This document shows, piece after piece, positions 22,450 to 33,511 of a stretch of 64,000 bases of DNA (position 1 is the first letter of the stretch; the number at the start of each line of letters is the position of its first letter). A program made the translations under genes and the position numbers. This DNA comes from Diadophis punctatus similis (taxonomy: Eukaryota; Chordata; Lepidosauria; Squamata; Dipsadidae): the NCBI GenBank assembly GCA_023053685.1, contig JALIGW010000010.1, positions 7,850,596 through 7,914,595 of the forward strand, read 5' to 3'. The notes under the pieces are model-generated. The model was not told the origin of the DNA, made no database searches, and worked only from the letters and a program-made list of their open reading frames with translations.

Positions 22450-23865
22450 GTAATCTATTGCAGTAAAGAAAGCAGGGAACAAAGACAGCCACTCTTTGTA
22501 CCATTCATAGATCTTACGAAAGCTTTTGACCTGGTTAGTAGGGGCGGCCTTTATAAAATCCTCCCCAAGATCGGATGTCCACTCCAGCTCCTCAACATCA
22601 TCAGGTCCTTTCATGAGGAAATGAAGGGCATGGTAGTTTTTGATGGCTTAACATCAGATTCCTTTGACATTCGAAGTGGAGTGAAACAGGGCTGTGTCCT
22701 TGCGCCAACTCTATTTGGGATCTTCTTTGCTGTGATGCTGAAGCATGCTTTTGGAACTGTAACAGAGGGAGTCTATCTCCAGACCAGATCAGGCCGAAAA
22801 CTCTTTAGCCTCTCCAGATTGAGAGCAAAGTCTAAAGTCCAGCTGAAATGCTTACGGGATTTCCTCTTCGCTGACGATGCTGCCATTACTGCTCATTCTG
22901 CCGAAGACCTTCAACGACTCATTGACTGTTTTAGCAAGGCCTGCCAAGATTTTGGATTAACAATCAGCCTGAAAAAAAACGCAAGTCATGGGTCAGGATG
23001 TGGATTCACCTCCCCATATTACAATCCTTGCACAAGAATTGGAGGTTGTCCATGACTTTGTGTATCTTGGCTCAACCATCACCGACACTCTCTCTCTAGA
23101 TACTGCGCTGAATAAACGTATTGGTAAAGTGGCCACTACATTCTTTAGACTCACAAAGAGAGTATGGCTTAATAAGAAGCTGACAGACCATACAAAGATC
23201 CAGGTTTATAGAGCCTGTGTCCTGAGCACACTCTTGTATTGCAGTGAGTCTTGGACCTTTTACGCATGGCAAGAGAGAAAGTTGAATACTTTTCATATGC
23301 GCTGTCTCCGAAGTATCCTTGGCATCACCTGGCATGACAAAGTTCCAAATAGCGCAGTCTTGGAACGTGCTGGAATTTCTAGCATGTATACACTGTTGAA
23401 ACAGCGATGTCTTCGCTGGCTTGGGCATGTTGTGAGAATGGATGATGGGCGGATTCCAAAAGATCTCCTGTATGGTGAACTAGTGCAGGGAAAGCACCCC
23501 AGAGGGAGACCACAGCTGCGATATAAGGATATCTGTAAGAGGGATTTAAAGGCCTTGGGAATGGACATTAACAGCTGGGAAACCTTGACCTCTGATCGTT
23601 CAGCTTGGCGGCTAAAGACGCAGTTTGGCCTTCTCCATTTCGAGGAGACACTTGTTCGGCAGGCCGAGTCAGAGAGGCAGTCTGGGGGCCAGGCAGGGGA
23701 CAGAATGGATCTGCCCTCAGTGTGGAAGGGATTGCCACTCTCGGATTGGCCATTTTAGCCACACTAGATGCTGTTCTAGGAACTCCTTCTAGGAACTCTT
23801 TCCAGAGCAAGATACCATAGTCTTTCGAGACTGAAGGTTGCCAATGATGATGAAAGAAACCAAAT
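22450..23865 (+). mobile_element. AviRTE-like (RTE clade) LINE, 5'-truncated
   Basis: It begins inside the reverse transcriptase, runs through the C-terminal region and ends in CTTTCGAGACTGAAGG followed by GATGATGA repeats, a typical RTE-type short tail. The 5' end (endonuclease) is missing. Confidence 0.7.
22477..23758 (+). pseudogene. RTE-type reverse transcriptase, frameshifted
   Basis: The first frame (about 22477-22986) has FIDLTKAFD, SGVKQGCVLAPTLFGIFF and the catalytic FADDAA motif. A frameshift in an A8 run at about 22972-22980 moves the remainder to the frame 22988-23758. That part carries the C-terminal VYLGSTITDTLSLD, RVWLNKKL, LRSILGITWHDKVPN and RCLRWLGHVVRMDDGRIPKDLLYGE blocks typical of RTE elements. 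Otherwise open, so fairly young, but it lacks the endonuclease and could not mobilise itself. Confidence 0.75.
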
Positions 23866-24194
23866 CTTTATAAATAATCATTGAAGTCTCCAGTATAAGT
23901 GGAAAGAGATTTCCGAGAGTCCCCACCCTAATATAGTGCAAAAATAGAGGGGAGTCTATTGAAGTTCACCTCCTTGTGAGCTACGTTCCCATCAACCTAT
24001 AAAACTACACCATCACTCTTAGTATTTCTAGCATTAAAACCATAGCTTTTTAAGTGTGCTTTTGAATCCCAGATGAGAATAGGATATGTTCCTATATTGG
24101 AATGAATCTGGTTCCTTCTTTATTATAAAATGCTTTGGTTTTTATGATAATGGTATTATGATCATATTCAATATATATTGAATTTTCCCCCTTC

Positions 24195-24420
24195 CCTTCA
24201 ATAGTGTTTGATTCTTAGAGACTTTTTGGATAAGTTCCTGCAGTTTTTTCTTGGCCACGTTTTTCAGAAGTGGCTTACCATTGCCTCCTTCTTAGGGCTG
24301 AGAGAAAGTGACATGCTCAAGGTCACCTAGCTGACTTTTGCATAAGGTGAGATTTGAACTCACAGTCTTCCAGTTTCTAGCCTGAGGCTTTAACCACTAC
24401 ACCAAAGTGGCTGTCTATAT
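24195..24420 (-). mobile_element. tRNA-derived SINE, minus strand
   Basis: On the minus strand the head reads TGGTGTAGTGGTTAAAG (A box) and GAGTTCAAATCTC (B box), followed by GGTGACCTTGAGC and GAGGCAATGGTAAGCCAC. This is a common tRNA-SINE head and body of squamates. I cannot name the family. Confidence 0.6.
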
Positions 24421-24479
24421 GTTGATAGTATTTATTCTTATTTGTTATATTTCATAATTCTGATTTTTAAACAAATATT

Positions 24480-24592
24480 ATAATATAGTGCACAAGTGTG
24501 GTGTAGTGTTTAAGATGCTTGGTTAAAGAGGTGAGACCCTGGTCCTAGTCCTCCCATAGGCCCAGGAGCTGGATGGTTGACTTTGGCAAGAT
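24480..24592 (+). mobile_element. tRNA-derived SINE head, plus strand, truncated
   Basis: GTGTGGTGTAGTGTTTAAGA and GGTCCTAGTCCTCCCATAGG are the same SINE head in the opposite orientation, cut off after GTTGACTTTGG. Confidence 0.55.
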
Positions 24593-24750
24593 AAACCAGT
24601 GTGATATACTACACTTCAAACATTTATTGAAGAGGCTTTTATCCTGCAGTAGATTGATACAGGATAATAAGAATAAGAATAAATTTTTTGATATATTCAT
24701 TTTAGACTTGCACAAGATAATTAGTTGCAGAAGAAAACAAACAATACCTA

Positions 24751-25154
24751 TTTCAGGTTCCGGCAGAGAAATAAAGAGTCCACACGCAATCCTGGCTTGT
24801 AACAAGTTCCTTTACTCCTCCTCCGGCACGAACTGACAAACACTATCAACTTCAAAGTGTAATTATTGTCAGAGCTGCGCATGCTGTGCTCCCCTGCACC
24901 TTTATCCTACCCACGCCACACCCCAGTGATTAAGTGTTATATAATATCTTTGCCGGGCCTGTAATCAGTAAAGGCTTGTGAAAAGCTGGTTCTTAGCCAT
25001 TCCAGTCAGTTGCAGGGTTGTCTGACGTCATCGGTATGCATTCATGCTGATAGACGATCACAGTAGCAAACTCCCACAGGCCAGAGATCAGGTAATAGTC
25101 TGCTCCCTTAAAGCATATGACAGCTCCAGGCTGGCAGGCTTGCCGGAGCTGACA
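24751..25154 (-). repeat. 3' LTR of chromovirus 1
   Basis: It ends GGAGCTGACA next to the polypurine tract. Its right ~190 bases match 31003-31191 closely. The left edge rests on the ACCTA duplication and is less certain; the terminal TTTCAGG may be a mutated TGTCAGG. Confidence 0.65.
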
Positions 25155-25269
25155 TGCAGCCCCCCTACCATGGAGACAGCTCCTGGAAGATAGAAATCAG
25201 AGTGAACCTCAAGTCAACATGCTTTCTCCCTGCCTGGTTTGGTTGGGTGCTGTCTATGGAACTTGGCTA

Positions 25270-25845
25270 TTAGTTTGGAGCTTGAATGTCCTCTTTCTTA
25301 ATCCACATAGACTCCGCAAGAGGATATCCTTTCCATAATACTAAATACTGTAGTCTACCCGGATGCAATCGTGAATCTAGTATCCTCTGCACTTCATAAT
25401 GCTGTTCGCCGCCTATGATGATTGGTGGAGGCAGTCGGACAGGGGCTCCTCGGATTCCAGCTGTCTGAATGGAATGAAGTAAACTACAGTGGAATACCGG
25501 GTGGACTTTTCCTAACAGCCGGGGTAGTTTTATCTGTACTGTTACCGGGTTAACGATCCGTACAATAGGAAATGGTCCTATGAACTTTGGACCCAGTTTT
25601 TTACAGGGTACTTTTAATTTCAAATATTTGGTAGATAAATATACAAGTTGTCCCACATGGAAAGGTGGTTGTAAGGACCATTTTTTATTGGCGTAATATT
25701 TATAATCCGCGGCAGCGCATTGTAACGCTTCTTTAACTTCTGTCCATACTCCTTGGAGTTGTGTCATCCAGCCCTGTAACCCCTTATCTATAGGAACTAC
25801 CTGGGGGCACTCGGGTATTGGTACAAAGTCCCGACTGGTGGCCAC
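25270..25845 (-). pseudogene. Integrase C-terminus with chromodomain (chromovirus 1)
   Basis: The 191-codon frame contains the SH3-like integrase tail (FHVGQLVYLSTKYL, KKLGPKFIGPFPI, VHPVFHCSLL). After it comes a chromodomain (EQHYEVQRILDSR, YLVLWKGYPLAESMW) that in this clade targets methylated histone tails. It is separated from the catalytic core by a frameshift and stops in 25846-26040. Confidence 0.85.
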
Positions 25846-26039
25846 CTGAAAAGGAGTGAACCCGGTACTAGAGTGAACGGTGTTATTGTATGCTATTTCG
25901 GCAAAAGGCAGTAGCTCAGCCCAATTTGTTTGTTGATGGTCAATATAGCATCATAAATACCGTTCAATCATAGCATTTGCTCTCTCAACAGCCCCATTGG
26001 TAGCTGGCTGAAACGCCATACTTAATCCTTGTGAGGAGC

Positions 26040-27056
26040 CTATTCTAAGTAAGAACTCCCGCCAAAACCTGGCAGTAAACTGTACCCCCCCCGATCCAAC
26101 ACCACCCTCTGAGGAATCCCGTGAAGGCGATAGATGTGCACAATAAATAGTTTCGCCAACTTCCTAGCCGATGGAAGACCAGAACAGGCTATAAAATGGG
26201 CCTGTTTGGAGAAGAGATCCACCACCGTCCAAATTACGGTGTTCCCATGGCTGTTTGGTAGGTCCACTATAAAGTCCATACCAATTTGGTCCCACGGTCT
26301 CACTGGAGAGACGACCGATTGTAACAATCCTGGTGGTTTTCCAGGCCTATTTTTTGTGGTGGTACATACCACACAACTCCGCACATAATCTTCCACATCT
26401 TTTTTCACATGTGGCCACCAAAATTGTCTGTTGATCAAATGTAAGGTCTTAAGGAAACCAAAATGGCCAGATGCTCGTGTATCGTGGCACCGTTGTAGCA
26501 CAGCTAAACGAACAGCGCTGGGTACATACAATTTGGAATCTTTCCAAGCAAACCCATCTCTATGTGTTAACAGGGATTTGTTTTCCTGATACCACTTGTC
26601 CGCCACAAGGGCTGCTTGTATGTCTTTCAATATGATGGACTGGTTCACTATGCGGGCCTCTTGCAAACCGTCTGCAGAGACTAAGGTTTGAGGCTGTATT
26701 GGCATTAGGGCCTGTACCACGGTTTCCCATTGGCTATCGTATTGAGGTTTCCTGGATAAGGAATCCGCCAAAAAATTCTTTCCTCCCGGTATATATTTCA
26801 GGGTGAAATTAAACTGTTTAAAATAGAGGGCCCAATGGACCTGTTTTGGCGATAGTCGCCTTGGGGTTTGAAGGCCTGCCAAGTTCTTGTGGTCAGACCA
26901 AACCTCAAAATGCAGACCCCCCCTTCTAACAGGTGCCTCCAGGTCATGAGAGCCCATCGAACTGCAAAAGCCTTTTTTTCCCACACGACCCAGTTTTGTT
27001 TGGTCTCCGATAACTTCTGTGAGGTAAAAACACATGGCTGCAACCACCCCCTTCAT
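26040..27056 (-). pseudogene. RNase H end, zinc finger and integrase core (chromovirus 1)
   Basis: The 338-codon frame begins in RNase H (FEVWSDHKNLAGLQTPRRLS, LADSLSRKPQY). It continues through the HHCC zinc finger (CHDTRASGHFGFLKTLH, CVVC) into the integrase core with MDFIVDLP and VLDRGG. The frame breaks shortly after the second catalytic Asp, so the third acidic residue is out of frame. Upstream RNase H residues lie in a second frame (26798-27043). Confidence 0.85.
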
Positions 27057-27199
27057 TCTTTTGTAATAATACTGCCGTTACCCGCCACATCATTGGCATC
27101 TGCCTGTACTATAAACGGTTGGGACAGGTCTGGATGTTTCTTTTTTTTAAAAAAAATCTTTATTCAGTTTTTAAACGTTAAAAACATACATGATAACAC

Positions 27200-27400
27200 A
27201 CAACATCGAAGAGAGAGAGAAAAAAGAAAAGAAAAAAGAAAAAAGAAGAAAGAAGAAAGAAGGAAAAAGGAAAAAGGAAAAAGGAAAAAGGAAAAAGGAA
27301 AAAGGAAAAAAAAGGAAAAAGAAAAAAGAAAAAAGAGAAAAAAGAAAAAAGAAAAAAGAAAAAAGAAAAAAGAAAAAAGAAAGAAAAAAAGAAAATACAA
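27200..27400. repeat. (GGAAAA/GAAAAA)n purine tract in an L1 3' UTR
   Basis: About 190 bases of purine-only hexamer-like repeats lie on the plus strand, within the inserted L1. Confidence 0.9.
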
Positions 27401-27971
27401 ACACACAAAGAACAGCATTTCATTTTAACAGCTATACCTTAGTGTAACTAAATCCAGTTTTGCAATCAATCTTGTTACATTGGTTTCTTTTAACCTTTAT
27501 CCCTTTTACTATTTACTTCAAACTAACCCAAAATGTATTTATTCATATTTACATTATTTTTCATACTTATATTCTCAGATTATCTGATCAATAATAACCC
27601 TTTTTATTGTTATGAAGAAAATGGTAAGGAAAGAGTTCTCAGATCAAATCTTCTTCTGTGTCCATAATTTTAAATTTTTATTTGATTGTAACCAGGAATA
27701 CCATTTCCTCCATGTTTCATAGAATTTAGTCTTCTTTTTGATGAATCTCCATCGTTAGCTTGCTCATTTCTGAGCATTCTAAAATTTTTCCTAATTATCA
27801 TATTTGAAGAAGGAATAATATCTGATTTCCAATTTTGAACGTATAATAGTCTAGCTGCGGTTGTTATTTGCAGAATTAAATATAGTTCTTCTTTAGTAAA
27901 TTTGCTCCGAAGATCCCCAATAAGAACATTTCTGGTTTTAAATCCATTTTCACATTTAATATCTGTTCCAA

Positions 27972-29030
27972 CTAAAGTCTAATCTTTTTCCAGAATATTT
28001 GAACCTTGGGGCACGACCACCACATGTGGTAGTAGCTCACTGCTTCCTTTTTACACTTCCAACACTTCGGCGATACCGATGGAAACATCTTTGCCAGGCG
28101 ATCTGGGGAAAGGTGCCAACGATATACCATTTTATAGATATTCTCCTTATAGGATGCAGCTAGTGTCAATTTATAGTTGGTTTTCCAAATATCCTCCCAT
28201 TCATTCAGATTTATCACATACCCCAAATTTTGTGCCCATGCACAACTGCAGGTTATAAAATTTGGAGATCATTTTTTCATCTGGGCCCATGAATATTTTA
28301 TCTAATTTATTAATGTTTTTAAAGCAAATTGGGAGAGATCTTTTTTGTATCGGGTTTGAATCTGGAGATAATGCCACCATTCTAAGTCTATGCCCTTTAT
28401 ACTAAGTTCTTGCCTTGACCTAAGGTTATTTTGTTCATCTAAAAGCTGTTGGTAGGTGGTAGTTTTGTTCTTGTTTATAAAATTTGGGTGTATGATGGCT
28501 TCAGACGTTGATAGCCATTTAGGGATTTTTTTATAGTAATCATTTTTAATGTTAAACCAGGTTTCTAATAAGGGACCCTGTATATAATGTCTCTGAAAGT
28601 ACGCGTGTGCTTTATGTTTCCCTCCCCACAAAAATGCATGCCAGCCTACTTGAAGATTAAAACCTTCCAGAGTTAAAATCCTTCTATTTTGTAATAGAAC
28701 CCATTCCTTAATCCAACTCAATGCAGCCACGTTGTAATAACTTTTCGAATCCGGGAGTCCAAATCCACCATTCATCCTATGGTCATATAGCGTCTGGATT
28801 TTAATTCTGGCCTTTTTCTTTAACCAAATAAATTTATTATTTAATTCCTTGAAAAAGTTCTTTTTGAGTTTTATCGGTGCAATTTGAAATAAAAATAATA
28901 GCTTAGGCAAAACGTTCATTTTAATGATGGCAATTCTACCCAATAATGATAATTGCAGTTTAGTCCAATTCTGCAACTCTTTTTGTATTTTTTTATTTAA
29001 TTTTGTGTAATTGTCTTCTTTGATGGTGCT
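27972..29030 (-). pseudogene. L1 ORF2 C-terminal region
   Basis: The first frame (to 28302) holds the thumb/linker region with [20 protein letters not shown] and GGFGLPDSKSYYNVAALSWI. After a frameshift the second frame (28226-27972) ends in the Cys/His knuckle CWKCKKEAVSYYHMWWSC that closes L1 ORF2. Reverse transcriptase and endonuclease are absent by 5' truncation. Confidence 0.85.
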
Positions 29031-29128
29031 AGGTCTGGATGTTTCAGCACGGGTTCTTTGGCAAATAGCAACTTCAGACATTCAAATGACTGCTGGCACT
29101 TTGCCGTCCACTGAATCGGACAGCTTGG

Positions 29129-30218
29129 TCAGAGTTTCTTGTTCAGGTGTTTAGTCTTTAATAAGTCAGTAAGCGGCAATGCCACCTTAGCAAAAGAAGG
29201 GATAAACTGCCTATAAAAATTGGTGAATCCCAAAAAGCTTTGGAGCTGTTTTCTCGTTCTCAGTGCCTGCCAATCCAACACAGCTTTTACCTTCATCGGG
29301 TCCATCTCCACCCCTTGATGTGATATCCGAAATCCCAAATAGTTCAAGCGGTCCCGATGGAATTCGCACTTGGACAATTTCACATACAAATGTGCTGCTA
29401 ATAATTTTTTAAGCATCTGATGTACTAAGGCAATGTGTTCTTCCATTGTGTGAGTATATATCAGTATATCGGCCAAATATACTAGTACCCCATTGTATAG
29501 GTGTTCATGCAGTACTTCATTAATAAACTGCATGAACACGTCCGGTGCTCCTTGTAAACCAAAGAGCATGACACGGAACTGATAGCTCCCTAGGGGACAA
29601 TTGAACGCTGTTTTCCACTCATCACCCACTTTTACCCGGACCCTGTAATATGCTCCCTGAGATCTACCTTCGTGAACACCCGACCTTCCTCTAACCGAGC
29701 TAGCATATCAGACATCAAGGGTAAGAGATACAAATGTTCCACACAGACAGTGTTGATCCCCCGGAAGTCCACACACAGATGCAACCCGCCATCCTTTTTT
29801 TCCCGGAAGAGAACAGGCACTGCCACCCTCGACCTGGCTGGTTGAATAAAACCCCGTTTTAAGTTTTTATCAATATAGGCCCTCATCTCGGCCAACTCCT
29901 GGGGGGGGTCATTGAATACATTTTCGGTTTTGGAAGTGTGACTCCAGGGAGGATTTCAATGCCACAGTCCATCTTCCGATGGGGAGGTAGGATGTCACAC
30001 TCCCTCTCACTGAAAACTTCCTTCAAATCGGCATACACCTCTGGATATGCTAGCTCGGTTGTTGTTTTCATTAAGTCCGGAAAGGACTTTTCATGAGAAG
30101 GTGGAGTGGGCCCGAGACCTATCCATATATTTCTGCAACCCCCACCCCACCAAATCGTGGGGGCCCATTTATCCAGCCACGCTAACCCCAATACAACTTC
30201 CTCAGTTATAGCCGGCAC
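29129..30218 (-). pseudogene. Reverse transcriptase of chromovirus 1, in three frames
   Basis: Frame pieces 30218-29883 (ending GIEILPGVTLPKPKMYSM), 29895-29632 (ARSRVAVPVLFREKKDGGLHLCVDFR) and 29629-29129 (FNCPLGSYQFRVMLFGLQGAPDVF) follow the gypsy RT order. The catalytic box reads YLADILIY, so the first Asp of the usual YxDD is replaced by Ala. That and the frameshifts make it inactive. Confidence 0.85.
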
Positions 30219-30426
30219 AACTACAAAATGTTTTTTCTCAATGTAGGCCTATTTCCAGGGTTACTCGTTCAGTGACATGCGTAGCAGAATGTCCACCTAA
30301 CAACTAGCCATCCATTTGTTCAAAACGAATTGGCCGTTCCAGTTTCCGAAGTACCACCCCTAATTCCTTGGTCACGGTTGCACTCATCCTTGTACAACCT
30401 GAATCTATCAATGCTGTGCTAGCCCT

Positions 30427-30900
30427 TCATCTCCCCACCACCTCCACCACTATCGGTATCACGAAGGGGTTTACTGGTGCACTTACCATTGGGTCAGCTT
30501 CTCCATCCTCTTCACTGCTGCTGCTATTAGTAGTATTAGTATTAGTAGTATTAGTAGTATTCTCAACCAGCTCAGTTTCCTCAGTTTTCTCTTTGACCGG
30601 GGTTCTCCGAGTTGTTTGCTGAACCCCCCTGGTCTTGTCTGGAGTGGTTTTAAAGCTCTTCCGAGCAGTACCGCCTCGTGGGTTGATTTTTTCAACGGAC
30701 TTCTGAGGGCCTGCTCCTGGACACTCCGCTGCTCTAGGTCCCTGCTTCCCACAGTGAAAACATGTTAGTGGTGGTCTCACGCCGGAAACCTCAGTCACAA
30801 GTATTGGTAGCACTCTCACAGGCGCAGACTGAACTCTCAGAAGGGTGCCAAGGGCTGCATAGGTGGCCGTTGAGGTGGCCACTGAGACCTTACAGGCCAC
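30427..30900 (-). pseudogene. Gag C-terminus with altered zinc knuckle, start of protease (chromovirus 1)
   Basis: The 157-codon frame contains CFHCGKQGPRAAEC, a CCHC knuckle in which the His position has become Pro. A Thr/Asn tract encoded by a TAGTAT-type microsatellite (about 30525-30560) follows. The N-terminal Gag and leader are missing, consistent with the deletion into the 5' LTR. Confidence 0.75.
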
Positions 30901-31002
30901 TCACGTCTTGTTCGATCATCACGGAACTCGAGGGCCAGTTCTGCGGTGGCTTGGTACCAGTCTATCAGTCTGTGAGGGAGGCCCCGACACATGCATGCTT
31001 GT

Positions 31003-31191
31003 CAGTAAAGGCTTGTGAAAAGCTGGTTCTCAGCCATTCCAGTCAGTTGCAGGGTTGTCTGACGTCATCGGTATGCATTCATGCTGATAGCTGATCACAG
31101 TAGCAAACTCCCACAGGCCAGAGATCAGGTAATAGTCTGCTCCCTTAAAGCATATGACAGCACCAGGCTGGCAGGCTTGCCGGAGCAGACA
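31003..31191 (-). repeat. Truncated 5' LTR of chromovirus 1
   Basis: It matches 24965-25154 with a few substitutions and ends GGAGCAGACA. The internal side stops at GACAAGCATGC, where the match to the 3' LTR ends. Confidence 0.8.
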
Positions 31192-31196
31192 ACCTA

Positions 31197-33085
31197 CATA
31201 AAATCTTAAGAAAACAAACAAACAAATAAACAAACAAAAGGAGATGACTTTTTTTTGCTGGCAATTTGTGGTCTGATTGGGGCTGGCAGAACATGAGCAT
31301 TTTAAGAAAGTAAACTTAAAATAAAGATACCAGACTTTAAAAATTTTGGGGAGGAAATAGCTGCCAATCCATGACTGACAGATCCTTGACTTGTTTCTGC
31401 TCAAAATTATCTTTGGTTTAATTTGCTCTCATTGACAATTTGCTATCTAGTTTTCATTGTGAATGATGGATTTCAAATATTTACGGTAACTCACAAAAAA
31501 GTATCCTTGTTCATCTCAGATGTTTCTACCCTTTTGCAGAAATCAAGAACAATTACATTATTAACACACTCTTATTTAACATTATTAATAAAACTTTTAT
31601 TTAATGTATCTGAACTTTATCAATTATTACTCATTTCATTCTCACAAGCTATTCATATAGAAACTATTCCTATGCCTTTATCTTACAGAATCTCAACAAA
31701 GTAAATCATTGCTATAATACTCGATAATCTTTGAACTTTGCTTAGGTTAAAGACAGAAATGGGTTACTTTAATATTAAGAAACATATCTCTTATGGGTCA
31801 AATGTTAGAACTTGCTATTTATTGTCTAGCTTTAATGAAGTCTTTTTGATTAAACTTGAACCTACATCATTATATCACATACATTATATAAAATATACAT
31901 TATTTACTTGACTGATGATACTTTTATTGTCCCAGAATAGCATATTGTTAAGAACAGAATTCAAAAAGGGAAGTTGAATGGATGATAGGATACTGCATGT
32001 ACCATCATTTTAGTGTTATTTACTTTGGCTTTCAAGGTCATCTATAGATTAGGGATCCTAGCTTGCATAAGATAGCACAACGAATCATAAAACAAAACTG
32101 GATTTTGGCTAAACTGTGTCATATTGGCAAAAATGTTCCAAAACTGATCAATGCTTTCTGTAATATAAGCAAGGAATGTTGAATGTAGCTTTGATATTTC
32201 TAAGGCTTTTGCGTACCTTCTTTATTTTACTAAACAATTTGATGTGAAATCTTGATTTACCAAGCTCAAGTAGAAATCAAGAGAAGTCATATTCAAACCA
32301 AAAATTCAAATTTTAGTGATGTACCATGCTGAAAACACTTTTTACCAATGCAAATTAAAGTCAAACATAGCAGATGAGTATGGCAGTGAAAGCGTTAAGG
32401 ATGTGATAGCTAAGGGTTAAACTCTGGAGTGCCCCTCTTCCCTCGGTTCCCTAAAGCATGTGATTATTTTGCTGTATTTTTCAAATTTATAAATTTACTT
32501 TTATTTCATACCTTTAATTTACTCTGCTTCTTATTCTTATTCTTATTCTTACTCTTATTCCTATTCCTATTCTTATTCTTATTGTTTTTTTAACATGAAA
32601 AAGAATAGTTTGATGGATATGTATGTATTATGTATGAAAATAAATCAATACAATAGTAAATGTAAATGAGAAGCTAAGAGCACACATTTTGTTTATCACT
32701 AGGTGGCTCCAGTCATCTAGTTATCTTCTTATAATACATCCTTATAATCTGTTATCATGCTAGACCAATACATTTATTTATAACAAATTTAATACATACT
32801 ATTTAAAAAATAACCTTGTTTATATACTGAATATATTTCTGTTTGTTTCTTATGCTTAACAATATATTCTGAAGAAAAACATATTCTACATTTAAGTCTG
32901 TCTTCCCTAGTTACAAAGTCAGAGGTGGCTAAGAAATTCATGGTCACTATGGAAACCTTGATCTGCCCAGATTACTGAGGGTGCAATACATTGCAGAAGA
33001 CACATTTGATTGGGTGTGAGTCTTGAGACAGTGACAATGTGATTTAGAGGTGGAAGTGTTACCATTACTTTCCATAATCATATGC
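31197..33085. other. AT-rich intergenic DNA with a (TTCTTA)n microsatellite
   Basis: No coding sequence or recognised repeat is present apart from the TTCTTA/TTCCTA array at about 32525-32585. Confidence 0.5.
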
Positions 33086-33511
33086 AACACGATGAGTATA
33101 TGAAGCTACAGGACAAGGTCATATACTAGCACGGAATTAATATCAATATTCTGATGATATTAATTTGTATATTTCTACCCTTGGCCTATAAAGTAATGCT
33201 ACCAATGGGTTTTTTTCAGTGCTGGTGGCTGCCTGGATTTGTATGGAGAATATCAAGCTTTGGTTTAATCCAAGCAACAACAATTCTACTCAAGGTGTGA
33301 ATTTTAAAAGCCACCAGATGTGGGAATTTTCATCATTAATTCCAGATGGGATAGTACTCCATGAGACAGAATTGGTGTACAGCTTGGGGTTCTTTTGGAC
33401 TCTTGGCTCTTACTCAAAGAGCCAGGAGAACCTTTGCACAAATCTGTCTAGTGCACCAATTGTGCATATTCCTGAACTGGGAAGCACTCCTCTCACTACT
33501 CGTGCTTTATC

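Larger units (their letters stand above)
27141..29030 (-). mobile_element. 5'-truncated L1 inserted in chromovirus 1
   Basis: It is bounded by a perfect 15-base duplication AGGTCTGGATGTTTC (27126-27140 and 29031-29045). On the minus strand it encodes the C-terminal half of ORF2, then a 3' UTR with a long (GGAAAA/GAAAAA)n tract and AATAAAGA before an A-rich end at 27141. Confidence 0.9.
24751..31191 (-). mobile_element. Ty3/gypsy chromovirus 1, degenerate, with an L1 insertion
   Basis: The two LTR copies are 24751-25154 (3' LTR) and a truncated 5' LTR at 31003-31191. A candidate 5-base TSD ACCTA occurs at 24746-24750 and 31192-31196. A polypurine tract (minus strand of 25155-25166, GGTAGGGGGG) adjoins the 3' LTR. 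Gag zinc knuckle, reverse transcriptase, RNase H, integrase and a chromodomain follow in gypsy order on the minus strand with several frameshifts. The 5' LTR has lost its internal half together with most of the leader and gag. An L1 sits in the RNase H region. Confidence 0.85.

Noticed and set aside
24290..24415. Possible tRNA gene with A and B boxes
   Set aside because: It continues into a SINE body and lacks a cloverleaf with proper acceptor stem; it is a tRNA-derived SINE head.
27164..27447. Phe- and Lys-rich frames near 27200-27440
   Set aside because: They are translations of the GAAAAA microsatellite in the L1 3' UTR.
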